NCBI GenBank assembly: GCA_030041435.1
Contig: JASHNW010000125.1
Span: 1 to 34,715 of the forward strand
Direction: 5' to 3'
Origin: Acidobacteriaceae bacterium
Lineage (GTDB): Bacteria > Acidobacteriota > Terriglobia > Terriglobales > Acidobacteriaceae
DNA: 34,715 nt
In this document: positions 24,149 through 31,454 of the stretch, in pieces
How the letters are laid out: each line of letters starts with the position of its first letter
Numbering within the stretch: the first letter of the stretch is position 1
Program-made: the position numbers and the translations under genes
Notes under the pieces: generated by a model
Told to the model about the DNA's origin: nothing
Databases searched by the model: none
Seen by the model: only the letters and a program-made list of their open reading frames with translations

Positions 24149-26290
24149 TTATATATCGGTCGCGGATGCCCGCTCACCCGCGCGAGTGAGCGACACAAGC
24201 GACATGCGGCGCAGACTGGCGATCAAACGCACGATGGCCGCTTCGTCCATCGAGTGGCCATTCGACTGTAGCATGAGCAGGATCTCCCGTACGGTCCGCG
24301 GCTCACTACACAACGAGAGAATCGGCCGCAGGTCGCAGTTGGCGATCACCTTGGTGCGGCCCCACGTATTCTTGGTAACGAACTTCGTGTAAATGCCGGA
24401 CAGGCGGAGAGACGGATAGCGTTCCGCCAGTTCCAGTTCCGCGAGTCGCGAGTCTGCGTCGGAGCTGAAGAAAAATGGCTGTCCGGTTCCTGCGCCGTCG
24501 CCATTTTCCCGCCAGAACCCGTCACGCACGTTCACGCACACCGAGACCTGCTCCATCCTGAGCCTTACAACCGAATCGAGCAGGGCCCCGTATCCGCCCT
24601 CCTTCGCCAGCATGAAATTCTCAAGAACACACCGGTCCATCCCCGACTCCAGAAAGCACCAGATGGCGTCTTCCGGGCTCTCTACAATTGGCTCCCCGGC
24701 AATGTTGAACGAGGTGTTGAGCAGCATGGGAACCCCGGTCCCCGAGTAAAACCGCTTAACCAGCGCATAAAGACGCGGCGTCGACTGCGTCACCGTCTGG
24801 ACGCGGCCAGTGCCGTCCACATGAACGACGGCTGGAACCAGATGCGCTTTTTCGGGACGGAAGGCCATCACCCGCATCATGAACGGGCTCTCCTCCGCCC
24901 CCTTCTCGACGTCGAACCAGTCGCTCACAGCCTCCAGCAGCACACAGGGGGCAAACGGACGAAAAGATTCGCGGAATTTGACGCGGTTGTTCAGGCGCTC
25001 CTTCGCTTCCGGATCGCGCGGATCGCAGAGAATGCTCCGATGCCCCAGCGCCCGCGGTCCCAGTTCGGAGCCACCCTCGAACCAACCCACAATTTGGCCC
25101 GAGGTCAGCTCCCGGACTGTGTCGCCCACAATGTCGTCCGATTCGCTTGCCACAAGGCCTGGCGCGCTGACTATCGCTGCAGAGATCTCTTCCTTCGCGT
25201 ATCGCCTCCCAGCGCTGTCTTCCCGCAGAGCATCCGTTCGGCCTTCGCCCGTCAGCTTCCACAGTCCGTAGTAGGCGGCTCCGATTGCGGTGCCGCTGTC
25301 CTCCGCGGCCGGCATGAAGAAACACGACTCGAATGTTTTCTGGCGGACGATCTTTTCGTTCGCCACACTGTTCAACGCGGTTCCGCCGGCAAAACACAGG
25401 TTCGGGCTGCTGTTGGCGCGGCGCAATTCCCCGATCAGGAACATCAGCGCATGTTCCAGCGCCTCTTGCGTGGACGCTGCAAGGTCGCGATACTCCTCCT
25501 GCCGCAGCGGCCATCGGTCGTTGTGGGGAAACCGTTCCACGACGCCATCCGTGTAGTTGAACTCTCCGTCGCAGATCTCGAAGAAATCCGATACCGGAAT
25601 GCGCGGGCAGCCGTACGGAGCAAGCCCCATCACCTTGCCCGGCCCGTCGGAGAAGGAACCGAAGATCTGTCGCCCGACAGACGAGTACATCTCGCCCAGC
25701 GAGCGGAATGGCCGCATCCCGCGGTACTGTTCGCGCCTCTTGGCAAAGACCCATTTCCTGATCGGCGTTACGGTAACACCGCTGGCGTGATAAAGGGAGA
25801 TTGTTTCCGCAGTTGCAGGTGCCTGGCTCGCAACGCATGTATCCATCTGCCGCTGGCTCACCGTCGCTCGCTCTTCTTCGGAAAGGTCGTCCCAGCGCGA
25901 TCCCGACGCGTCCACTACCAGCACCGCGCTGTCGCGGAAGCCGCTTTGCACGAAGGCCCCCACAGCGTGCCCCAAATGATGGCTGATCGTGAGCGTGGGG
26001 ATTCTGTGGTGTTCGGTCCTCAGCACCGGATTCAGCGAGAGATCCATCCAGATCGATCGAAATGGCTCGGTCGGGCAGTTGACCACCATGTTCAGGTCAG
26101 AGGCTTTGATTCCGGCCGCGTCCAGACAGTAGCGAATGGCCAGGGAACTCTCGCCGGCAAGCAGCTCGGCGCGTTTCATCCGCAGCAGCCGTTCCTCCTG
26201 AATGGCGGCAACGACGCACTCTCCGTGCAAAAGACAGGCGGCCCCGTTGTGTGACGAGGCGAGACCCAGCACCCAGGGTTTCGATTTCAT
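24149..26290 (-). CDS. NodU/CmcH/TobZ-family carbamoyltransferase with C-terminal extension
   Basis: The protein has 713 residues. The N-terminal Kae1-like domain has LGLASSHNGAACLLHG, VVAAIQEERLLRMKR, the metal His cluster ISHHLGHAVGAF near residue 100, and LCFAGGTALNSVANEKIV. The C-terminal YrdC-like/carbamoyltransferase part has GWFEGGSELGPRALGHRSI, NNRVKFRESFRPFAPCVL and LLNTSFNIAGEPIVESPEDA. Members use carbamoyl phosphate and ATP to carbamoylate hydroxyls (NodU on Nod factors, TobZ on tobramycin). The family domain ends near residue 560. The extra about 150 residues end in a small helical region (SEPRTVREILLMLQSNGHSM...) that looks like a PqqD-type or winged-helix domain, which is unusual. 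It lies 7 bases downstream of the ABC exporter gene, so the two are co-transcribed. Confidence 0.92.
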   Translation of the reverse strand: MKSKPWVLGLASSHNGAACLLHGECVVAAIQEERLLRMKRAELLAGESSLAIRYCLDAAGIKASDLNMVVNCPTEPFRSIWMDLSLNPVLRTEHHRIPTLTISHHLGHAVGAFVQSGFRDSAVLVVDASGSRWDDLSEEERATVSQRQMDTCVASQAPATAETISLYHASGVTVTPIRKWVFAKRREQYRGMRPFRSLGEMYSSVGRQIFGSFSDGPGKVMGLAPYGCPRIPVSDFFEICDGEFNYTDGVVERFPHNDRWPLRQEEYRDLAASTQEALEHALMFLIGELRRANSSPNLCFAGGTALNSVANEKIVRQKTFESCFFMPAAEDSGTAIGAAYYGLWKLTGEGRTDALREDSAGRRYAKEEISAAIVSAPGLVASESDDIVGDTVRELTSGQIVGWFEGGSELGPRALGHRSILCDPRDPEAKERLNNRVKFRESFRPFAPCVLLEAVSDWFDVEKGAEESPFMMRVMAFRPEKAHLVPAVVHVDGTGRVQTVTQSTPRLYALVKRFYSGTGVPMLLNTSFNIAGEPIVESPEDAIWCFLESGMDRCVLENFMLAKEGGYGALLDSVVRLRMEQVSVCVNVRDGFWRENGDGAGTGQPFFFSSDADSRLAELELAERYPSLRLSGIYTKFVTKNTWGRTKVIANCDLRPILSLCSEPRTVREILLMLQSNGHSMDEAAIVRLIASLRRMSLVSLTRAGERASATDI

Positions 26291-26297
26291 GATCGTG

Positions 26298-28580
26298 TCA
26301 GCGACGCTTCGTCCCGCTGCCTTTCTTTTTCGGTTTTGGCGCCGCCCCGCTCCTCACAGGTAGCTGCGGCTTTGCTTCGACAGTGGGCGGAGGGCTGGGC
26401 TCCGGCGCGACTGCAGCGGCTTCCTGTTTGTCAGCTCGCCCGACCGCCGCGGGTGCCGCAGTGTCCGGCGGCTCGACTGCAGGCGCTGCCTCCGTGTCCG
26501 GCCCCTCGGGCTGCGCCACTGCATCGGCTGCACTCTCGCCGGTCTGGATCCGCCAAAGTGCCGCGTACAGGCCATTGGCGCGCACCAGCTCTTCGTGTCG
26601 GCCCTGTTCGATGACACGACCTTCGTCCATCACGTAAATCACGTCTGCGTTGCGCACGGTTGACAGGCGGTGAGCAATCAGCAGGATGGTCCGGCCCTCC
26701 GCGGCCACCCGCAAGGAATTTTGAATGGAGGCTTCCGTCTCGAAATCAATTGCCGAGGTCGCCTCATCGAACAACAGGACAGAGCGGTCCGACAAGACCG
26801 CACGTGCGATGGCGATACGCTGTTGCTGTCCGCCGGAAAGCTGAGTGGTGCGCTCGTTGAGCGGCGTATGGTAACCCTGCGGAAGTTCTTCAATAAAAGA
26901 ATCCGCACCTGCAATCTGCGCGGCGCGCTTGACCTCGGCGTCGGAGGCATCGGGCCTCGCGTATGCGATGTTCTCACGTACTGTTCCACCAAACAGGAAC
27001 GTATTCTGCGGCACCAGAGCCATCTGGCCGCGCAGTGCATCGAGCCCAACTTCCCGGGTGTCAACGCCTCCGATGCGAATCATCCCTTCATTCTGGTCGT
27101 AGAATCGCAGCAGTAGTTTCAGGACAGTCGTCTTGCCGGCGCCAGTCGGTCCCACAAGAGCAGAGGTCTTGCCGCCAGGCAGTACCAGGCTTACGCCGCG
27201 CAGCACCGGCTTCTCGGCATCGTAGCCGAATGTGACGTTGTCGAAGACGATTTCGCCGCGCGCGGCCGAATCGGACAGCTGTCCCGGGCCGGCTGTAACA
27301 GCGGGCTTCCGATCCATCGTGCGGATCACGCGCGTCATCGATACCCTGGCTCGCTGGTACTGTTCGGCCGACATACCCAGCCGTCCGAGAGCCGTGAGCA
27401 GTCGCAGGGACGCGAAGCTCATCGAGTTATAGGCGCCCGTGGTCACGTCGCCGGATTTCACCAGTGCCGCGCCGTAAATGAGCGTGCTCAGAAATCCCGC
27501 GCCCACCGTAAGCTGGATCGCCGGAACATAGCAAGCGCTCAGCTCCGCCATTTGTCGCATGCTCTCCGCCCACTGCTCCCCGGCGTGCGCCACGCGCCGG
27601 GCCTCGTAGTCCTGCTGGGTGAAGCTGGCGATGGTTGCCATACCCTCTATGTTCCCGTGCAGCATGGCGGAGAGGCGCCCCTCATTTTCGAGAGTCAGCT
27701 CGTAGCGTTTCAGGATTTTCTTCAGAAGGGCGCGTGAAATTAAGTAAACCGCCGGCCCGATTGACAGATGGACGAACGCCAGCAGCGGAGAAGTCGCGAA
27801 AAACGTCGTCAGCACAATGACACAATTCGCGACAATGGTAATGATCGGATCCACGCCAAGGGCGATGAACTTGCCGATGCGCGCGAGATCGCCGTCGAGC
27901 ACCGACATCCATGCGGATACCGGCCGCATTTCAAGCACACCTGGGTCGAGTTCCTGCAAATGGCGATAAACTTCGTTGCGCAAGTCGTTCTGAATCGCAA
28001 TCGCCAGGCGGTCAGACTGAATTGTGTGCAGATAGCTGAAAAACGAGTCCAGCACCCACACAACAGCGGCGGCCGAGCCAAGAAACGTCAGCTGCGAAGC
28101 AGGGCTGCGGAACCCCAGCTTACGGATCATCGAATGCGGTCCGCGCGTGAGCAGATCGATCCCGGCGCCAACCATGGCAGGGGGAGCAGCCTCGAACAGC
28201 CGATCGGCAAACGCTATGCCGAGCGCGGTCGTCGCCATCCCGGCGTGTTTCGGACTGTGCTTCAAATAACTGATGAATGGGTTTTCGCCGGGCACGGGCG
28301 ACCAGCCCCCGCGATCAGGCGTGCCCGCCGGCACAGGCAAGGCGCTGCGAGAATCCGTGAGCCCTGTCGCGACCATCGTCACCATGGCCTGCGCCCCCAG
28401 ATATGGCTCGTAGACAACCAGAACGCTCCCTGTGAGTGCCTTCGCGCTGCACGAACGCACTCCAGGGAGTGCCTGCACTCGTTTCTCGAGCTCCGCCGCA
28501 AGGTCCGGGCGATCGAGAATCGTGGGGGCGTTCAGGCGCAGTCTTCCACGGATCGACGATCTGATCTGCAGTTGCGTCAA
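26298..28580 (-). CDS. ABC exporter (TMD-NBD half transporter) with N-terminal HMA-like domain
   Basis: The protein has 760 residues. Residues 1-80 (IRSSIRGRLRLNAP ... LPGVRSCSAKALTGSVLVVY) match the CxxC-less HMA-like domain usually met at the N-terminus of P-type ATPases of the CtpC kind. A type-I exporter TMD follows at about 150-420, then an NBD with Walker A GPTGAGKTT (about 478), the Q-loop, LSGGQQQRIAIARAVL (about 577) and LLFDEATSAID. The last about 100 residues are Pro/Ala/Glu-rich and end in KPKKKGSGTKRR. The TTG start at 28580 is needed to keep the HMA-like domain; the next Met lies inside it. It probably works as a homodimer exporting the product. Three small membrane proteins of the kind that accompany HMA-like ATPases are encoded close by. 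Confidence 0.9.
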   Translation of the reverse strand: MTQLQIRSSIRGRLRLNAPTILDRPDLAAELEKRVQALPGVRSCSAKALTGSVLVVYEPYLGAQAMVTMVATGLTDSRSALPVPAGTPDRGGWSPVPGENPFISYLKHSPKHAGMATTALGIAFADRLFEAAPPAMVGAGIDLLTRGPHSMIRKLGFRSPASQLTFLGSAAAVVWVLDSFFSYLHTIQSDRLAIAIQNDLRNEVYRHLQELDPGVLEMRPVSAWMSVLDGDLARIGKFIALGVDPIITIVANCVIVLTTFFATSPLLAFVHLSIGPAVYLISRALLKKILKRYELTLENEGRLSAMLHGNIEGMATIASFTQQDYEARRVAHAGEQWAESMRQMAELSACYVPAIQLTVGAGFLSTLIYGAALVKSGDVTTGAYNSMSFASLRLLTALGRLGMSAEQYQRARVSMTRVIRTMDRKPAVTAGPGQLSDSAARGEIVFDNVTFGYDAEKPVLRGVSLVLPGGKTSALVGPTGAGKTTVLKLLLRFYDQNEGMIRIGGVDTREVGLDALRGQMALVPQNTFLFGGTVRENIAYARPDASDAEVKRAAQIAGADSFIEELPQGYHTPLNERTTQLSGGQQQRIAIARAVLSDRSVLLFDEATSAIDFETEASIQNSLRVAAEGRTILLIAHRLSTVRNADVIYVMDEGRVIEQGRHEELVRANGLYAALWRIQTGESAADAVAQPEGPDTEAAPAVEPPDTAAPAAVGRADKQEAAAVAPEPSPPPTVEAKPQLPVRSGAAPKPKKKGSGTKRR

Positions 28581-28656
28581 AAGCTATCACTCAGCCCTAG
28601 ATACGGGCGGTTGGTATCTGCGAAAAGTCCGCGAGGTGCGAAATCCGTCCAGAATT

Positions 28657-28953
28657 TCAGGCCAAGCCGGCTTTGGCTTTCACGGCCGCCAGATCGCTGC
28701 GCAATGCACGCAGTTCTTCAAGCAGCGCCTGACTGCTGAAGGAACTGGCCCGCGATTGCGCGGCCTCGTCGCGAACTCTTGCCATTTCGGCCGACGCCTG
28801 GCGGATCACATCCTGGGTTGAGGAGGCTACACCCATTCCCACCTTGGCCACGGAAACCAGCAAGGGGTGAACGACAGCACCGCCCACCAAGGATGTGGCG
28901 GCTCCCATCGCAAAGCTCTTCCAACTCATCTTATGGAGCAAAAACTTGAGCAT
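28657..28953 (-). CDS. Small one-TM/coiled-coil protein, DUF5132-like (paralogue B)
   Basis: The protein has 98 residues. It starts MLKFLLHKMSWKSFAMGAAT with a Gly/Ala/Val membrane-type segment (SLVGGAVVHPLLVSVAKVGM). An Ala/Arg/Glu-rich helix and a coiled-coil end (ALLEELRALRSDLAAVKAKA) follow. It is a paralogue of 21741-22046, with about half of the aligned positions identical by eye. It stands 76 bases upstream of the ABC exporter gene, same strand, suggesting a physical partner of the exporter. The Shine-Dalgarno site (AAGGA) is rather far from ATG 28953; Met9 is an alternative start but lacks a better site. The likely role is a scaffold, chaperone or regulator of the transporter, by analogy with mycobacterial PacL proteins and P-type ATPases. 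Confidence 0.8.
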   Translation of the reverse strand: MLKFLLHKMSWKSFAMGAATSLVGGAVVHPLLVSVAKVGMGVASSTQDVIRQASAEMARVRDEAAQSRASSFSSQALLEELRALRSDLAAVKAKAGLA

Positions 28954-28995
28954 CGTCTTATACCGTCCTTCTCGAGAGTTAGTAGCACGGATACT

Positions 28996-29256
28996 TCAGT
29001 TGATACCGATGTTCGAATTGCCTGATTGGGTGTAAACGGCTTCTTTCGCGCGTTCCGCCGATCTCAGAGCCGACGCTTCCGCGAGAATGTCCTGTACATC
29101 TTCGACCACCAGCATGCCGGTGCGGCGCGCGTGCTTGCCGGCCACCTCCAGTCCATCTTCCGATTTCACGATCATCCACGCGAGAGCGCGTCGCAAAAGC
29201 GGCCCATTTTTCAGAGCGAACAGTCCTGCTGCCGAACCCAGTAGGAAACTCCACAT
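28996..29256 (-). CDS. Small membrane-anchored protein, DUF6110/DUF1490-like
   Basis: The protein has 86 residues. It starts MWSFLLGSAAGLFALKNGPL, a short hydrophobic N-terminal segment. An amphipathic region and VVEDVQDILAEASALRSAER follow, with a polar tail. The Gly-x-x-Gly hydrophobic start plus a D-x-x-AEA helix recalls the DUF6110/DUF1490 small proteins found beside HMA-domain P-type ATPases. It is related in design, but not clearly in sequence, to the two DUF5132-like paralogues. GAGG lies about 10 bases before ATG 29256. It is 42 bases upstream of paralogue B and belongs to the same minus-strand unit as the exporter. Function unknown; exporter partner is the favoured inference. Confidence 0.72.
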   Translation of the reverse strand: MWSFLLGSAAGLFALKNGPLLRRALAWMIVKSEDGLEVAGKHARRTGMLVVEDVQDILAEASALRSAERAKEAVYTQSGNSNIGIN

Positions 29257-29371
29257 AATCTTTAGCCCTCGTTGTATCAGATTTTCATGAAATAGATCTT
29301 AACGCCCGAACAGCCGGCTCTGCTGCATAAGTCAAACCTGAGACACAGGAGCCCCAATACATCCGGATCGG

Positions 29372-30115
29372 TCATCGCACGACAGGTTTATGGATTTCCA
29401 GCGCGAATCCAAGGGCCATCAGGCCGCGCTCGGGCCGAAAGATCTGGGTGTAATCAAGCAGCCCCGCCTCGCGAAGGAATTCCCTCACTTCGGGAACCGT
29501 GAACTTCTCTTTCGTGATCGACTTGCCAAGGCGCGGATCCTCCGCGATTCCCAGCCGAATCAGTTCCTTTCTCGCCTCATCCCGAAGCCGGTCGAACTCC
29601 GCGAGAGCGGCAGGATCGGGATCCCTCCGCACGTCGTGAATCATCGCAATCCCGCCCGGCTTCAGGAGGCGGAAAATCTCGCGTAGCGCCCGGGGCCGGT
29701 CCTGCCAGTGATGAAGAGTGGAGCGGCTCACAATGATATCGGCGAAATCCGACGGCAGACGCATATCGTGAGCGTCATCCACCATCAGCTCGATGCGGTT
29801 GCCAAACCCCTCGCTGCCAATCGCCCGCCGGCCTTGTTCGATCATTTCGGGATCGACATCGCTCCCGACGATGCGCAGACCCTCCAGTTCCGGCATACGC
29901 GCCAGATATACGAGAAAGCGCGCGGTTCCCGTGCCGACGTCGAGCAGCGTCGCGCCGGGAGAACGAGGAATCGCTTCTTCCAACACCCGCCTGCCCATGA
30001 CCTGATCGAATGGCGCAACGTAATGCGCCGTGTAGTGGTCGTAAACCTGAGGTGTGCAGCGCACATGAGCCTGGTTCAAAACTACGTCTTCACCGGTCGC
30101 GGAGTCGCTCGGCAT
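29372..30115 (-). CDS. SAM-dependent methyltransferase (class I)
   Basis: The protein has 247 residues. Motif I is LLDVGTGTARFLVYLARMPE (about residues 53-72), and the acidic residue after strand 2 is in IVGSDVDPEMIEQGRR. DFADIIVSRSTLHHWQDRPRA, the Methyltransf_11-like post-motif, follows, then LLKPGGIAMIHDVRRD. It is a normal-length O-, N- or C-methyltransferase of small molecules; the acceptor cannot be read. AAGGA lies about 9 bases before ATG 30115. It starts 3 bases after the stop of the upstream isopropylmalate-synthase-like gene, so the two are co-transcribed and perhaps act in one precursor pathway. It could equally be a tailoring enzyme of the lipid, as NodS is for Nod factors. Confidence 0.88.
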   Translation of the reverse strand: MPSDSATGEDVVLNQAHVRCTPQVYDHYTAHYVAPFDQVMGRRVLEEAIPRSPGATLLDVGTGTARFLVYLARMPELEGLRIVGSDVDPEMIEQGRRAIGSEGFGNRIELMVDDAHDMRLPSDFADIIVSRSTLHHWQDRPRALREIFRLLKPGGIAMIHDVRRDPDPAALAEFDRLRDEARKELIRLGIAEDPRLGKSITKEKFTVPEVREFLREAGLLDYTQIFRPERGLMALGFALEIHKPVVR

Positions 30116-30118
30116 CGT

Positions 30119-31318
30119 CTAATTCCTTTCCCTGGTTCTCACCGCTGCTACTGCGCTGGCAAGCAGCGCTTCTTCATCGCGCCACGCGTCCCTGGGCGCT
30201 GCCTTTGCAATCTCAACCACTTGAGTCAGATCCGCGCCGCTCAGCTTCAGGCCCATCCGCTCCAGCCTTTCTGAGAACGCCGCTCGGCCACTGTGCTTGC
30301 CCAGCACCAGTCTGGTCCCCGGAGCTCCGACCCGCTCGGGGCGGAACGGCAAATATGTGTCGGGATGCTTCAGGAGACCGTCCTGATGAATGCCCGCTTC
30401 CGTGGCCAGAATATTTCTGCCAACCACAGCCTTGTTGGGCGCGACGGGCACCCCGGTAAGTTCCGAAACCGTCTGGCTCAGCCCCCACAGTTTCTCCGTC
30501 GCGATGGCCGTCCGCATCCCCAGCGCTGGTCCATTGAGCGCGATCGCCATCACTACCTCTTCCAGAGCCGTGTTGCCCGCCCGCTCACCAATCCCATTCA
30601 CCGTGCACTGCGCAATCGGAACTCCCATGGCCAGCGCCGTCAGCGTATTTGCCGTCGCTAATCCAAGGTCATTATGGAAATGAACAGCAATGGCAGCCTT
30701 ATTAACGTTCGACACTCCGTCCTGAATGCGCCGTAACTGTTCCTGTACGAGCCCAGGTGTCAGAATACCAACCGTATCGGGGAAACCAATCACGAGCGCG
30801 CCGGCGTCGATCGCCTCCTGATAACATTCGCAGAGTACATCTGGCTCTGTACGGCTGGCGTCTTCCGGGCTAAATGCGACAAAATCGAACTTCCGGCGTG
30901 CATACTCAACCGATTCCCGGATAGTCGAGCGCAGTTGCGCCACCTTCATGCGGAGCTTGTACTCGCGGTGCAGCGGACTTGTACCGATGAAGAGACTTAC
31001 CGAGCGCTTATCTCTCGGGCAGTCTGCAAGGCTATCCCATGCGCGATCGATGTCGTCGCGCAGGGTCCTGCAGAGAGCGGAAACCACGGGGCCCGGACTG
31101 GCATCTGCAACTCTTCTGACGGCCTCAACCTCGCTCGCCCCACAAGCGGGAAAGCCCGCGTCAATTGAGCTTACGCCTGCTTCACCTAAGAGTTTCGCAA
31201 TTGTAACCTTGGCGGAGGGATCCAGAGACGCTCCAGGCATTTGCTCACCATCGCGAAGCGTGGTATCGCTCAGATAGACAAGCCGAGGCTTCGTCATTGC
31301 GTTCATAAAAGTCCACAT
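30119..31318 (-). CDS. Homocitrate/2-isopropylmalate synthase-like enzyme without regulatory domain
   Basis: The protein has 399 residues. It has DTTLRDGEQMPGASL (Arg-Asp-Gly and metal Asp) near residue 18, VHFHNDLGLATANTL (metal His-x-His) and VNGIGERAGNTALEEVVMA, then GIHQDGLLKHPDTY. These are the marks of the LeuA/NifV family, which condenses acetyl-CoA with a 2-oxoacid. It ends near residue 399, so the about 110-residue leucine-sensing domain of true LeuA is absent, as in NifV and secondary-pathway alkylmalate synthases. A cluster copy suggests supply of a chain-extended 2-oxoacid or amino acid. No leuC/leuD/leuB partners are in the window, so the pathway would borrow the primary ones. 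Met codons at 31318, 31306 and 31297 are all possible starts; none has a clear ribosome site. Confidence 0.85.
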   Translation of the reverse strand: MWTFMNAMTKPRLVYLSDTTLRDGEQMPGASLDPSAKVTIAKLLGEAGVSSIDAGFPACGASEVEAVRRVADASPGPVVSALCRTLRDDIDRAWDSLADCPRDKRSVSLFIGTSPLHREYKLRMKVAQLRSTIRESVEYARRKFDFVAFSPEDASRTEPDVLCECYQEAIDAGALVIGFPDTVGILTPGLVQEQLRRIQDGVSNVNKAAIAVHFHNDLGLATANTLTALAMGVPIAQCTVNGIGERAGNTALEEVVMAIALNGPALGMRTAIATEKLWGLSQTVSELTGVPVAPNKAVVGRNILATEAGIHQDGLLKHPDTYLPFRPERVGAPGTRLVLGKHSGRAAFSERLERMGLKLSGADLTQVVEIAKAAPRDAWRDEEALLASAVAAVRTRERN

Positions 31319-31454
31319 TTGGGTAATAATGGCCTGGGATACTCGGCCCGCTACTCTGGGGTCGAAATATTGAGATCATAGCACCACGCAGTCGGCTCAG
31401 ATACGAAATCCGAACACCGTCTGTAGATTTTTTGCGATAAGGGTGAGGGGCAAT
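31319..31454. promoter_or_regulatory. Divergent intergenic region, probably holding two promoters
   Basis: The 136-base AT-richer gap separates the minus-strand isopropylmalate-synthase-like unit from the plus-strand asparagine-synthetase-like gene, so both promoters should lie here. On the minus strand CTATGATCTC (around 31370-31380) offers a TATGAT -10 candidate without a good -35. For the plus-strand gene only the ribosome site is clear: GAGGGG at 31445-31450, which selects ATG 31455 over the GTG at 31443. No operator-like palindrome stands out. Confidence 0.4.

Noticed and set aside
24821-26254. 477-codon plus-strand open frame
   Set aside because: It lies wholly antisense to the well-recognised carbamoyltransferase, has His/Arg-rich random composition and shows no domain.
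27768-28739. 323-codon plus-strand open frame
   Set aside because: It is antisense to the ABC exporter's membrane domain; it is Arg/His/Gln-rich and has no domain.
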